This document shows positions 52,074-61,429 of a DNA stretch of 64,000 nucleotides, in pieces. Made by a program: the position numbers and the translations under genes. This DNA is from RGIG5579 sp045541915. Its GTDB lineage: Bacteria > Bacillota > Clostridia > Oscillospirales > SIG627. The stretch lies in the NCBI GenBank assembly GCA_045541915.1, contig JAZQJZ010000011.1:17884-81883 (forward strand), in the 5' to 3' direction. The number at the start of each line of letters is the position of its first letter. Positions within the stretch are counted from its first letter, which is position 1. The notes beneath the pieces are model-generated. The model was not told the DNA's origin. It saw nothing but the letters and a program-made list of their open reading frames with translations, and ran no database searches.

Positions 52074-53234
52074 TTAATTCCAGAGGAAACCGGCGATGAA
52101 CACTTCTTTTCCGGCATTCAGCGCCCGGGTGGCAAAATCGTGCATCTGGGAAACGGCCACCGGCTGGGTCAAAAATCCCTCACCCCAGGCCTTTTTCTCC
52201 AGGGAGGCGAAGAAGGGATCCTCCGTGAAGGTGGTGCGCACATAATAGCGGTGGCATTCCACGTGGTTGGCCAGATCCATTTCCTTCATTGTTTCATTGT
52301 AAAGGCCGCCAAGACCGTTTGCAATGTCCACACAGTCCTGAACCACAGCATATCCGGTGGGGTATCTTCCGGCGCCGGCACCGATGAAATGGGTCTTTCC
52401 GATGTGCGTTCCCTCAAAGGCAATGATGTTATCACAGCCGTGAATGTTGGCCTCGGGGGTATCCATGGGCACCAGGGTGGGCTCCACCCAGGCGGCAACG
52501 GAATCCTTTTTTTCACCCACGCGCAGGGCCTTGCCCATGAGCTTGAGCATATAACCCTTTTCCTTGCAGGCGGAAAGGTCGGACTTTTTCACATAGCGAA
52601 TGCCAAAGGCCGGAACCTTGTCATCGTCCAGAATGGCACCAAAGGCAATGTTGGCGGAAAGGGTGGTTTTGTGACGGGTATCCAGAGCGTCAATATCAGA
52701 GGAGGGGTCTGCCTCCGCAAAGCCCAGGCGCTGGGCCTCGGAGAGGGCCTCGTCAAAATCCTTGTCACAGGTATCCATAGCGTCCAGAATATAGTTGGTG
52801 GTGCCGTTCATAATGCCGGAAACCACCTGCACCTGACAGGCTCTGTGAGCGCGCTGAAGGTTTACAAGCCAGGGAATTCCACCGCCGGCGGCAGCGGAAA
52901 AACGGAAGGAAACGCCATTTTCCTTGGCAAGACGCACCAATTCTCCATAGTGCAGACTAATGAGAAGCTTATTGGCAGAGACCACGTTTTTTCCGGCCTT
53001 GAGAGAGGCAGTGATAAATTCATAAGCCGGGTGCATGCCGCCGATGAGCTCGATGATCGTATCTACCTCCGGATCAGAGAGAAGGTCCTCTAAATTCTTG
53101 GTGACCTTTGCGGTGGTCACCTCCGGGAGAGGACGAAGATCCAATACATATTTGACTTCCATTCCGGGCATTTCCGCGAGAATGTCAAAGACGCCCTTTC
53201 CCACGGTGCCGAAACCGATCAGTCCGATTTTCAT
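52074..53234 (-). CDS. hom: Homoserine dehydrogenase (no ACT domain)
   Basis: 386 residues. The N-terminal Rossmann domain starts MKIGLIGFGTVGKGVF. Catalytic region: GIMNGTTNYILDAM, FAEADPSSDIDALDTRHKTT. It reduces aspartate semialdehyde to homoserine in threonine and methionine synthesis. The C-terminal ACT domain found in many homologues is missing, which may mean no threonine feedback at that site. TTGGAGGTA precedes the ATG. It is divergent from thrC, so the two likely share control. Confidence 0.93.
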   Translation of the reverse strand: MKIGLIGFGTVGKGVFDILAEMPGMEVKYVLDLRPLPEVTTAKVTKNLEDLLSDPEVDTIIELIGGMHPAYEFITASLKAGKNVVSANKLLISLHYGELVRLAKENGVSFRFSAAAGGGIPWLVNLQRAHRACQVQVVSGIMNGTTNYILDAMDTCDKDFDEALSEAQRLGFAEADPSSDIDALDTRHKTTLSANIAFGAILDDDKVPAFGIRYVKKSDLSACKEKGYMLKLMGKALRVGEKKDSVAAWVEPTLVPMDTPEANIHGCDNIIAFEGTHIGKTHFIGAGAGRYPTGYAVVQDCVDIANGLGGLYNETMKEMDLANHVECHRYYVRTTFTEDPFFASLEKKAWGEGFLTQPVAVSQMHDFATRALNAGKEVFIAGFLWN

Positions 53235-53410
53235 TGCTTACCTCCAAGAGAGTGTTTCCCATTCAAAAACAAGTGTTTTCACCTGAAAAATAGACAAATT
53301 TGGAATTTTTCAAAAAATGCTTGAATTTTCGGGGAAAATGGTATATTGTTATAGGTAACATAAATTGCAAAAAAAGTCAAGTAAATTTTTTGAAACACAA
53401 GAGGAAAGCT

Positions 53411-54886
53411 ATGATCTATCGCAGTACCCGATCTCCCATTACCGCAAGCCCTGCCCAGGCGATCCTTTCGGGCATTGCCCCCGACGGGGGACTTTATTTA
53501 CCGAAGGAATTTTCCTTCCCCGAATTTGACGCCGAAAAGGCGGTCTCCCTTGATTTTTACGGCATTGCCGTGGAAGTGCTTTATGCCCTGTTTCCGGAGT
53601 TTTCCCGCCAGGAGGTGAAGGATCTGGTGGAGGCGGCTTACCGGGGAAAATTTGATGTGGAGGAAGTGACCCCCACCGTACCCGTTGGGGAAAACTATGT
53701 TCTGGAGCTGTTCCGCGGCCCCACCTGCGCCTTTAAGGATGTGGCTCTTTCCATTCTTCCTCATCTGATGGTGAAGAGCCGTGAAAAATGCGGCGTGAGG
53801 GATGATATTGTGATCCTTACCGCCACCAGTGGCGATACGGGCAAAGCAGCCCTGAAGGGCTTTCAGGATGTGCCCGGCACCAAGATCCTGGTCTTTTATC
53901 CCCAGGGCGGTGTTTCCGCGGTACAAAGAGCCCAGATGGTCACCCAAAAGGGAGAAAACACCTTTGTTTCTGCCATCGAAGGCAATTTTGACGATGCCCA
54001 GACCGGCGTGAAAAATATTTTTGCCACCTTCGCCAAGGAGCATACCATGGCCGGCACCGGTGCCCGTCTTTCCAGCGCCAATTCCATTAACATCGGCCGT
54101 CTTGCGCCCCAGATTGTGTATTATTTCAAGGCTTACGGGGATCTGTTAAAGGAAGGCAGGATCCATTTTGGGGATCAGGTGGATTTTGTGGTGCCCACCG
54201 GAAACTTCGGTAATATCCTGGCCGGCTATTTTGCCCGGATCATGGGCCTTCCCGTGGGAAAACTGGTCTGCGCCTCCAATGCCAACAATGTTCTGACCGA
54301 TTTTATTCGCACCGGTGTTTACGATAAGCGCCGTCCCTTTTATCTCACCTCTTCCCCCTCTATGGATATTCTGGTATCCAGCAACCTGGAGCGTCTGCTC
54401 TTTTTGCTCTCTGATGGGGATGACGTGGCTGTTTCTCAGTGGATGGCAGATCTAAATTCCAAGGGTGTGTACCAGGTTCCTCAAGCCCTTCGGGAGAAAA
54501 TGAATCAGGTATTCTGCGGCTGGTGCTGTGACGATGAAACCTCTGCCCGGGTGCTGGGAGAAGTGTATGAGAAAACCGGCTATCTTCTGGATCCCCATAC
54601 TGCCGTGGCCTGGTCTGCCGCCGAAGAGTACCGCCGGGAGGAAAAGAGCGAAAACCCTGTGGTGGTGCTGGCAACTGCCTCTCCCTTTAAGTTCTCCCGT
54701 CCGGTTCTGAAGGCCATCGGAGAAAATGCCCAAGGGGAGGAATTCGGTCTTCTCAAGGCCCTTTCGGAAAAAACCGGACTTCCCATTCCCGCATCCCTGG
54801 CGGAATTGGAAACGCTGCCCGAGCGTCATAACGGGGTGATCCCCAAGGAAAAAATGGGCGAATTTGTTCTATCCAAGGTGAAATGA
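53411..54886 (+). CDS. thrC: Threonine synthase
   Basis: 491 residues from the ATG at 53411, preceded by GAGGAAAG; the frame extends upstream without a credible start. It converts phosphohomoserine to threonine with PLP. The PLP lysine lies in GPTCAFKDVALSILPH. TATSGDTGKAALKGFQDVPG and VPTGNFGNILAGYFARIMG are typical of the longer (ThrC class 2) branch. Divergent from hom; the homoserine kinase step is not in view. The DUF1292 gene follows. Confidence 0.95.
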   Translation: MIYRSTRSPITASPAQAILSGIAPDGGLYLPKEFSFPEFDAEKAVSLDFYGIAVEVLYALFPEFSRQEVKDLVEAAYRGKFDVEEVTPTVPVGENYVLELFRGPTCAFKDVALSILPHLMVKSREKCGVRDDIVILTATSGDTGKAALKGFQDVPGTKILVFYPQGGVSAVQRAQMVTQKGENTFVSAIEGNFDDAQTGVKNIFATFAKEHTMAGTGARLSSANSINIGRLAPQIVYYFKAYGDLLKEGRIHFGDQVDFVVPTGNFGNILAGYFARIMGLPVGKLVCASNANNVLTDFIRTGVYDKRRPFYLTSSPSMDILVSSNLERLLFLLSDGDDVAVSQWMADLNSKGVYQVPQALREKMNQVFCGWCCDDETSARVLGEVYEKTGYLLDPHTAVAWSAAEEYRREEKSENPVVVLATASPFKFSRPVLKAIGENAQGEEFGLLKALSEKTGLPIPASLAELETLPERHNGVIPKEKMGEFVLSKVK

Positions 54887-54913
54887 AGTTTTGCTCAAAA
54901 AAGCGAAAAACCC

Positions 54914-54942
54914 TTGACTTCAAGCTTTTTTTGGAATACAAT
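54914..54942 (+). promoter_or_regulatory. Promoter of the DUF1292 gene
   Basis: TTGACT (54914-54919), 17-bp spacer, TACAAT (54937-54942). Confidence 0.7.
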
Positions 54943-54983
54943 GTGGTTGAATTGGTAACAATACTGTAACGGAGGATAAGAAT

Positions 54984-55295
54984 ATGTCTAAGGATCAAGA
55001 AGCCAAATTGCCCGAAGAATTGGAAGCCGATCGCGTAACCTTGACCGATGAGGAAGGGGTAGAAAGAGATTTTGATATCATCGGAACCCTGGAGATGGAC
55101 GGAAATGAGTATTTTGCTCTGGTTGCCGTGGATGGGGATGAGGATGAGTACATTGTCCTGAAGGCCGTGGAGGAAAACGGCGAGGAAGTGCTCATTACCA
55201 TCGATGACGATGACGAGTTTGATAAGGTGGCTGACGCCTTTGATAACGAAATGATGGAAGAGTACGACCTGGACGCTCCCCAAGAAGAAAAATAA
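54984..55295 (+). CDS. DUF1292 acidic protein
   Basis: 103 residues, very acidic, with the DUF1292 core (VTLTDEEGVERDFDIIGTLE, YFALVAVDGDEDEYIVLKAV). AGGA precedes the ATG. Family members are small cytoplasmic proteins of Firmicutes with no known activity (YrzB type). It has its own promoter and is followed at once by a structured non-coding stretch. Confidence 0.88.
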   Translation: MSKDQEAKLPEELEADRVTLTDEEGVERDFDIIGTLEMDGNEYFALVAVDGDEDEYIVLKAVEENGEEVLITIDDDDEFDKVADAFDNEMMEEYDLDAPQEEK

Positions 55296-55298
55296 ATC

Positions 55299-55478
55299 AA
55301 ATTTCCTGCCCTTCCCGTGATGAAGGAGACAATAAACCTACAAATCGAAATTGGAGCCCGACTTCTCAAAACGGCTGCAGACCTCCCCTCCTTTCGGAGC
55401 GACGTTGGGAGCACATAAGTGCGAGAGAGGGCACCGCCCCTGGCGTAATGGGGTTTTTCATTTCCCTTTACACGGTCG
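55299..55478 (+). ncRNA. ssrS: Candidate 6S RNA (ssrS)
   Basis: A 180-nt stretch without gene between DUF1292 and a convergent gene. TGCCCTTC near the start can pair with GAGAGGGCA near the end, giving a long closing stem; inside are a purine-rich side (GGAGACAATAAACC) and a hairpin CTCCC-CTCC-TTTC-GGAG-GGGAG. It ends with CGCCCC...TGGGGTTTTTC, terminator-like. Size and long-stem-with-bubble fold fit 6S RNA, which sequesters RNA polymerase in stationary phase, and phrases such as GGAGCCCG and AAAACGGCTGCA recall clostridial 6S genes from memory. No covariance search was possible. Confidence 0.5.
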
Positions 55479-55496
55479 CGGCGGGGCTTCAAAACC

Positions 55497-55541
55497 AAAA
55501 AAAGAGCCTGAATGAATTTCATTCAGGCTCTTTTTATTTTC
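55497..55541. terminator. Bidirectional terminator
   Basis: AAAGAGCCTGAATG and CATTCAGGCTCTTT arms with A- and T-runs outside, between the candidate 6S RNA and the convergent membrane protein gene. Confidence 0.9.
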
Positions 55542-55546
55542 ATTTG

Positions 55547-56332
55547 TTATGCATTTCCCGTGGGCTGGCTTTCCGGATCCACCACCGGGGCCACGGGAAT
55601 GGTGGCCGCGTCCACCGTAGCGCTTGGCAAGGATGCGCGGAACACAAAGGAGGGAGTCACGCTCTCCCGGAAGGTGAGCACATTGGCTCCCAGAGGAGAG
55701 GAGACAGTAAAGGTAAAGCAGTTCATCTTATCGGTAAAAAAATCCACCGGAAGATAAAGCACATCGTCCTTTAAAAAGGAGGCGTTTTTCAGGGAAACGG
55801 GAACGCCGTTGATCACCGCATTGCAGGTATTTAAATAAAAGGTAGCATATTCCCCGGATTCGCAAAGAAGGAAGGATCGGGTGGCGTAATCCCCGAATTG
55901 GCTGATGACCATGTATTCTTCCAGTGCCGTCACCGGAACAAAGGTCTTGCCGGCAAAGCTGGTCTCCTCCACCGTAAGGGACTTATCCTCATCCCGTTCT
56001 CCTTCGGTGAAAAGCAAAAGGGGGAGCGCATCTTCATTGCCGTTTTCCCTTCCGGAGATGGCAAAGGCAACGTATGCCCAGTACAGCACCACAAAAACCA
56101 GTGCCAGAGAAAGGGAGGTCAAAAAGAGCTTTTTCCGACGGATCTTTCTCAATCTTGCCCGTTCCTTTTTCTGTTCCAGGGCGCGCCTTTCTTCTTCCCG
56201 GCGTTTTGCCCGGGCAATGGCCTGAAGGCGGCGCTTTTCTTCGGGAGAGACCCCTTGGCTTTGTTTGCCGGGCGCGGTTTTTTGGCCTTTTGGCCTTTGG
56301 GTGCCTGTGCGGCGGTAGGTTTCCGGTGCCAT
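55547..56332 (-). CDS. Membrane-anchored protein with copper-amine-oxidase-like stalk domain
   Basis: 261 residues. The N-terminal 70 residues are very basic and helical (EKRRLQAIARAKRREEERRA). One membrane segment (about 71-93, FLTSLSLALVFVVLYWAYVA) follows, then an extracytoplasmic part with a stalk-like domain: GKTFVPVTALEEY, AVINGVPVSLKN, DVLYLPVDFF, the signature of copper amine oxidase N-terminal-type repeats used as surface stalks. No other domain. Function unknown; a cell-envelope role is likely. Confidence 0.75.
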   Translation of the reverse strand: MAPETYRRTGTQRPKGQKTAPGKQSQGVSPEEKRRLQAIARAKRREEERRALEQKKERARLRKIRRKKLFLTSLSLALVFVVLYWAYVAFAISGRENGNEDALPLLLFTEGERDEDKSLTVEETSFAGKTFVPVTALEEYMVISQFGDYATRSFLLCESGEYATFYLNTCNAVINGVPVSLKNASFLKDDVLYLPVDFFTDKMNCFTFTVSSPLGANVLTFRESVTPSFVFRASLPSATVDAATIPVAPVVDPESQPTGNA

Positions 56333-56454
56333 GGGATTCTCCTTTCAGGAAATTGGTATGAAAACAGTATAACACAAAGGAAGGCCTTCGTAAAGAAGCA
56401 AAAAGAATTTTCCTTGATTTTTTCTCTGTATTCTCTTTTTACCCGGTTTTTTAA

Positions 56455-56580
56455 ATTCTGTAGGGGAGGCTAATAGCCTCCCGCCGGATATTCGCCAAAA
56501 CAAATTTCGTTTGCCTTTGTTTCCGGCTTCACCAAACCTTGTAGGGGCCCGCGTCCCCGACAGCCCGCAAAAAAAGGACA
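56455..56580 (+). repeat. Composite repeat, partial copy F
   Basis: GTAGGGGAGGC-TAATA-GCCTCCCGCCGGAT followed by GTAGGGGCCCGCGTCCCCGA with the ACAGCCCGC end. Part of the right half of the element only, between gapA and the stalk protein gene. Confidence 0.8.
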
Positions 56581-56590
56581 ATGCCCGGAT

Positions 56591-56623
56591 AAAAAAAGAG
56601 AGAACGCCAAGCGTTCTCTCTTT
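56591..56623 (-). terminator. Intrinsic terminator of gapA
   Basis: AAAGAGAGAACGC and GCGTTCTCTCTTT arms followed on the minus strand by seven Ts. Confidence 0.9.
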
Positions 56624-56639
56624 GGAAAAACTGTATTTC

Positions 56640-57647
56640 TTAGATTTCTGCGAAATACTTGATGGTACGAACCATCTGGCTGGTATAGGAGTTTTCGTTG
56701 TCATACCAGGAAACAACCTGTACCTGATAGGTCTCGTCGTCGATCTTAGCAACCATGGTCTGGGTAGCGTCGAAGATGGAACCTGCGGTAGAACCGATGA
56801 TATCGGAAGAAACGATTTCGTCTTCGTTGTACTCGAAGGACTCGGTAGCAGCAGCCTTCATAGCAGCGTTGATGCCTTCAACGGTAACATCCTTGCCCTT
56901 TACAACGGCAACCAGAATGGTGGTAGAACCGGTGGGGGTGGGGATTCTCTGAGCAGAGCCGATGAGCTTGCCGTTGAGTTCGGGGATAACAAGGCCGATT
57001 GCCTTGGCAGCACCGGTGGAGTTGGGAACGATGTTCACAGCGCCGGCACGGGATCTGCGCAGATCGCCCTTTCTCTGGGGACCGTCCAGAATCATCTGGT
57101 CGCCGGTGTAAGCGTGAACGGTGGTCATGATACCGCTCTGGATGGCAGCGTAGCCGTTGAGAGCCTTTGCCATGGGAGCCAGGCAGTTGGTGGTGCAGGA
57201 AGCAGCGGAGATGACAGTATCTTCAGCCTTCAGGATGTCGTGGTTTACATTGTAAACAACGGTGGGAAGATCGTTGCCTGCGGGAGCAGAGATAACAACC
57301 TTCTTAGCACCAGCGGTGATGTGAGCGCTGGCCTTTTCCTTGGAGGTGTAGAAACCGGTGCATTCCAGAACAACGTCAACGCCGATCTTGCCCCAGGGCA
57401 GATTCACAGCGTCCTTTTCAGCGTAGATCTTGATTTCTTTTCCGTCTACGATGATGGAATCCTCGGTAGCTTCTACGGGCTTGCCGTAGCGACCGTGGGA
57501 AGAGTCATATTTGAGAAGATGAGCGAGCATTTTGGGGCTGGTCAGGTCATTGATAGCAACCACTTCGTAGCCGTCAGCAGCGAACATCTGACGGAAAGCA
57601 AGGCGGCCAATACGACCAAAACCGTTAATAGCAACTTTTACAGACAT
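56640..57647 (-). CDS. gapA: Glyceraldehyde-3-phosphate dehydrogenase
   Basis: 335 residues. MSVKVAINGFGRIGRLAFRQ is the NAD-binding start and ISAASCTTNCLAPMAKALNG holds the catalytic cysteine; the later WYDNENSYTSQM segment is standard. It oxidises glyceraldehyde-3-phosphate in glycolysis. Codon use is strongly biased toward optimal codons, as expected for a highly expressed gene. It has its own promoter and terminator, so it is probably monocistronic. Confidence 0.97.
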   Translation of the reverse strand: MSVKVAINGFGRIGRLAFRQMFAADGYEVVAINDLTSPKMLAHLLKYDSSHGRYGKPVEATEDSIIVDGKEIKIYAEKDAVNLPWGKIGVDVVLECTGFYTSKEKASAHITAGAKKVVISAPAGNDLPTVVYNVNHDILKAEDTVISAASCTTNCLAPMAKALNGYAAIQSGIMTTVHAYTGDQMILDGPQRKGDLRRSRAGAVNIVPNSTGAAKAIGLVIPELNGKLIGSAQRIPTPTGSTTILVAVVKGKDVTVEGINAAMKAAATESFEYNEDEIVSSDIIGSTAGSIFDATQTMVAKIDDETYQVQVVSWYDNENSYTSQMVRTIKYFAEI

Positions 57648-57689
57648 TTTGGTATCTCCTTTATATTAAAAATTTTTTTACCAAACGAT

Positions 57690-57718
57690 AGTATAGTATA
57701 TCTTTTCCAAGATTACAA
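57690..57718 (-). promoter_or_regulatory. Promoter of gapA
   Basis: On the minus strand, TTGTAA (57718-57713), 17-bp spacer, TATACT (57695-57690). AAAGGAGA precedes the ATG. Confidence 0.65.
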
Positions 57719-57745
57719 GGGAAAAATGGAAAATTTTTAATTTTT

Positions 57746-58525
57746 TTACATTTTAAAGAATCGCAGGGCGTTTTCCCTGGTGATCTCCAGCATTTCCTGG
57801 GTAGAAATGCCGTGGATCGAGGCCAGTTTTTCCACTGTGGAATAAGCGTAGGAGGAAAGATTGCGCTTGCCCCGATAGGGTACGGGGGCAAGGTAGGGGG
57901 CATCGGTCTCCACCAGAAGCCGATCCAGAGGCACGGCCGCCGCCGCTTCGGGAACACTGGCGGCATTTTTAAAGGTGACGGTACCGGAAAAGGAAAGATA
58001 CCAGCCCATTTTCACATATTGCCTTGCCATTTCCGCGGAGCCGGAATAGGAGTGGAGAACGCCCTTCACATCGGGAAAGGAACGAATGGTATCAAACACA
58101 TCCTTGTGAGCGTCCCGGTCGTGGATGCAAACGGGATACCCGGTTTCCCGGGAAAGGGCCATTTGCTCCCGGAATACCTGCTTTTGAAGATCCCGGGGGT
58201 CGTTTTCGTATTTGTAATCCAGGCCGATCTCCCCAATGGCCACCGCCTTGGGATGAGAGAGCATCTCCTTTAATGCTGCAATGCTTGTTTCGTCAAAGCT
58301 GCCTGCATCCTGGGGATGGATCCCCACCGCGGCGTAAAAGATGGGATAGCGCTCTGCCAGATCCAGGCACAGGCGGCTTGTGGCCACATCGCACCCAATG
58401 TTCACCACGTATTCCACGCCCGAAGGGCAGATCTCGCTTTTTGCCATCAGGCTTGAGACCACCTGATCCAGATCCTCCTGAAACCGAGGGTCATCGTAAT
58501 GGGCGTGGGAATCAAACAGTCCCAT
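57746..58525 (-). CDS. tatD: TatD-family deoxyribonuclease
   Basis: 259 residues, TIM-barrel metal-dependent hydrolase. Metal ligands appear in DSHAHYDD, AIGEIGLDYKYEND, CIHDRDAHKDV, VLHSYSGSA and VETDAPYLAP, all intact. Members are 3'-5' DNases involved in DNA repair or turnover. In many Firmicutes tatD follows metG, as here, 1 bp apart. Confidence 0.93.
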   Translation of the reverse strand: MGLFDSHAHYDDPRFQEDLDQVVSSLMAKSEICPSGVEYVVNIGCDVATSRLCLDLAERYPIFYAAVGIHPQDAGSFDETSIAALKEMLSHPKAVAIGEIGLDYKYENDPRDLQKQVFREQMALSRETGYPVCIHDRDAHKDVFDTIRSFPDVKGVLHSYSGSAEMARQYVKMGWYLSFSGTVTFKNAASVPEAAAAVPLDRLLVETDAPYLAPVPYRGKRNLSSYAYSTVEKLASIHGISTQEMLEITRENALRFFKM

Positions 58526-58526
58526 A

Positions 58527-60488
58527 TCAGCCGATCCTTGCGCCGGCCGGGGTTTCGGGATCCAGGGTCAGAACGCGCAAAACGCCCTCTGCCTCACTGG
58601 AAAGAAGCATACCGTGGGATTCCAGGCCCATAAGCTTTCTGGGGAGGAGATTTTTCACCAGAACCAATTTTTTGCCCACCAGATCCTCGGGCTTGTAGAA
58701 TTTGGCAATGCCGGAGAGCACCTGGCGCTCCTCGGTGCCGATGTTCAGGCGGAATTTCAAAAGCTTTTCGCTCTTTTCCACCTTTTCACACGCCATTACC
58801 TCTGCACAGACCAATTCGATCTTGCAGAAATCATCAAAGGTGCAGGGGCCGCAAGGAGCGGTCTGGGCCTTTGCGGCTTCCTTTTTCTTTTCTTTTTCTT
58901 CTTTTTTAGCCTTCTTTTCCTTTTCGGCAAGTTCCTTCATCAAGGCTTCGCCGTCAATGCGTGCAAAGAGAGGCTGGCAGTTTTCCACCGCAAAGGCCTC
59001 TTCGCTTCCAAAGGGAGAAAGAACAGAGTCCATGTTGTTTTGGGGAGCGAGATTCAAGGCCTTCTGGATCTTCTCACCGGTTTCGGGCATAAAGGGATAG
59101 ATCATCACGCCGATGCGGCGAATGGCCTCCAGAAGGTTGTAAAGCACCGTTTCCAGACGCGCCTTCTGGCTTTCATCCTTTGCCAGCGCCCAGGGCATGG
59201 TCTCGTCAATGTACTTGTTGCATCTCTTGGCAAAATCCATCACGGCGTTGACGCTGTCTCCGATGTGGAGAGAGTCCATTCCCTGTTCCAGGGCGGAAAA
59301 GGCCTTTTTCTGGCAGTCGATCAGATCCAGATCAAATTCGTTTTCAAACTTCTCGGGACGGCGCACCTTGCCGCCAAAGTATTTGACTGCCATGGCAATG
59401 CTGCGGCTCACCAGATTCCCCAGGGTGTTGGCAAGATCGGCATTGAATTTGGCGATCATGGATTCATAGGTGATCGAGCCGTCCTGGGCAAAGGGGATCT
59501 CTGAGAGCAGATAGTAGCGCACTGCGTCCACGCCGAAGATCTCTGCCAATTCGTCTGCATACAGCACATTGCCGCGGGATTTGCTCATTTTATCCTCGCC
59601 CACCAGAACCCAGGGGTGACCCAGCACTCTTTTGGGCAGGGGAAGATCCAGCGCCATCAAAAGAATGGGCCAGTAAATGGTGTGGAAGCGGACAATGTCC
59701 TTTCCGATCACGTGAAGATCCGCCGGCCAAAGCTTGTCAAAACTTTCCTTGCTGCCGTCGGGATGGTAACCGATGCCGGTAATGTAGTTGGAAAGGGCAT
59801 CGATCCAAACATAGATCACGTGACGGGGATCCTCCTTCACCTTTACACCCCAGGAGAAGGTGGAACGGGAAACACAAAGATCCGCAAGTCCGGGCTTGAT
59901 AAAGTTGTTGACCATTTCAGCTCTTCGGGAAAGAGGAGCGAAAAAGTCGGGGTTTTCTTCATAGTATTGCATCAGGCGGTCAGCGTACTTGGAAAGGCGC
60001 AAAAAGTAAGCCTCCTCCTTGGCATCCACACAGGGTCTGCCGCAATCGGGGCAAAGGCCGCCCTCCTTCAGCTGGGAGGCGGTAAAGAAGGATTCGCAGG
60101 GAACGCAGTATTTTCCCTCGTATTCTCCCTTGTAAATATCGCCCTTTTCCACCAATTTGGCAAAGATCCTTTCCACGGCTGCCTCGTGATCGGCATCGGT
60201 GGTGCGGATGAAACGGTCATAGGAGATGTTCATGCAGTCCCAGACTGCTTTGATCTGGGCGGCCACGCCGTCCACATATTCCTTGGGGGAGATTCCGGCC
60301 TCTTTTGCCAGCTCCTCGATCTTCTGACCGTGCTCGTCGGAGCCGGTAAGGTAAAACACGTCAAAGCCCATCATTCTCTTGAATCTGGCAATGGCATCGG
60401 CCAGCACCGGGTCATATACGTTTCCGATATGAGGCTTCCGGGAGGTATAGGCAATGGCGGTGGTGATATAGAACTTTTGTTTTTCCAT
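58527..60488 (-). CDS. metG: Methionine--tRNA ligase
   Basis: 653 residues from the ATG at 60488, preceded by TTGAGGA. Class I synthetase: KPHIGNVY replaces the HIGH box, and DKMSKSRGN is the KMSKS loop. A zinc-binding insert (CVPCESF, CPDCGRPC) lies at residues about 128-150. The C-terminal part is a linker rich in Lys/Ala/Glu (EKEKKAKKEEKEKKKEAAKA) and a tRNA-binding domain of the EMAP/Trbp111 type (LRVLTLDPETPAGARI at the end). Normal length. Confidence 0.96.
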   Translation of the reverse strand: MEKQKFYITTAIAYTSRKPHIGNVYDPVLADAIARFKRMMGFDVFYLTGSDEHGQKIEELAKEAGISPKEYVDGVAAQIKAVWDCMNISYDRFIRTTDADHEAAVERIFAKLVEKGDIYKGEYEGKYCVPCESFFTASQLKEGGLCPDCGRPCVDAKEEAYFLRLSKYADRLMQYYEENPDFFAPLSRRAEMVNNFIKPGLADLCVSRSTFSWGVKVKEDPRHVIYVWIDALSNYITGIGYHPDGSKESFDKLWPADLHVIGKDIVRFHTIYWPILLMALDLPLPKRVLGHPWVLVGEDKMSKSRGNVLYADELAEIFGVDAVRYYLLSEIPFAQDGSITYESMIAKFNADLANTLGNLVSRSIAMAVKYFGGKVRRPEKFENEFDLDLIDCQKKAFSALEQGMDSLHIGDSVNAVMDFAKRCNKYIDETMPWALAKDESQKARLETVLYNLLEAIRRIGVMIYPFMPETGEKIQKALNLAPQNNMDSVLSPFGSEEAFAVENCQPLFARIDGEALMKELAEKEKKAKKEEKEKKKEAAKAQTAPCGPCTFDDFCKIELVCAEVMACEKVEKSEKLLKFRLNIGTEERQVLSGIAKFYKPEDLVGKKLVLVKNLLPRKLMGLESHGMLLSSEAEGVLRVLTLDPETPAGARIG

Positions 60489-60658
60489 CAAGGCTGTCCT
60501 CAACATTTCCGGATGGGGCAAATGAAGCCCTCTCCTAAATTATCCTTATTATTATATACCATCTTTTTCCTCATTTCAAGTGTTTTTCCCCTTCGGCTTG
60601 ACTTCTCTTTCTTTTTTGTGCTATGATGAAAAAAATATCCGTTTGGGGAGAAAGAAAA

Positions 60659-61399
60659 ATGCGCGATTATCAAAAAGAAACAGAAGAAAGAGTGGCCTTT
60701 ATCCGCACCCTTTTGGAAGAGAGTCATGCCAAGGGAATCGTATTCGGCAATTCTGGCGGAAAGGACTGCGCCCTGGTGGGTATTTTGTCCAAAATGGCCT
60801 GCGAGAATACGGTGAGCGTCATGCTCCCTTGCGGCTCCTCAGTGAATTTCGGCAAGGATCTGGAGGATGCCCGCGCTCTGTGCGACACCTTTCACATTGA
60901 AAACCGCCTGGTGGATCTGACCCAGGTCAAAAAGGAGCATATCCGTGCCTTGGAGAGCCAGACCCAGCTGAACGACCAGGCTCTGACCAACATTGCCCCC
61001 CGGCTTCGGATGACCACCCTGTATGCCATTGGCGCGGCGGAAAACCGCCTGGTGGCCGGAACCGGAAACCGCAGTGAGCGCTTTATGGGTTATTTTACCA
61101 AGTGGGGCGACGGCGGACACGATTTCAACCCCATCTCCGATCTGACCGTGGGCGAGGTGTATGAATTTCTGCGCTATCTTGGCGCACCCTTGTCCATCAT
61201 TGAAAAGGCCCCCTCTGCCGGTCTCTTTGAGGGACAGACAGATGAAAAGGAAATGGGCGTGACCTACCGGGCCATTGATGAATATATCCTCACCGGCCGG
61301 GCCACCGACCAGGACCGTGCCATTATGGACCGCTACCACGCCAGAAGCCTGCACAAATTAAATCCCATTCCCACCTTCGAAAACTGGAAAAAGAAATAG
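60659..61399 (+). CDS. nadE: Ammonia-dependent NAD+ synthase
   Basis: 246 residues from the ATG at 60659, preceded by GGGGAG. It amidates deamido-NAD with ammonia and ATP. The PP-loop reads FGNSGGKDCALVG, and GTGNRSERFMGYFTKWGDGGHDFNPISDLT is conserved in the family. There is no glutaminase domain, so it uses free ammonia, as do other short NadE proteins. Divergent from metG. The Cys in GGKDCA is common in this branch. Confidence 0.92.
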   Translation: MRDYQKETEERVAFIRTLLEESHAKGIVFGNSGGKDCALVGILSKMACENTVSVMLPCGSSVNFGKDLEDARALCDTFHIENRLVDLTQVKKEHIRALESQTQLNDQALTNIAPRLRMTTLYAIGAAENRLVAGTGNRSERFMGYFTKWGDGGHDFNPISDLTVGEVYEFLRYLGAPLSIIEKAPSAGLFEGQTDEKEMGVTYRAIDEYILTGRATDQDRAIMDRYHARSLHKLNPIPTFENWKKK

Positions 61400-61429
61400 A
61401 TCTTCCGCCTTTTCCCGGAGAATTGAAAA

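Noticed and set aside
53235..53410. Threonine/homoserine riboswitch or T-box between hom and thrC
   Set aside because: No T-box motif, terminator or leader-peptide Thr codon run was seen; the gap only shows AT-rich promoter-like sequence.
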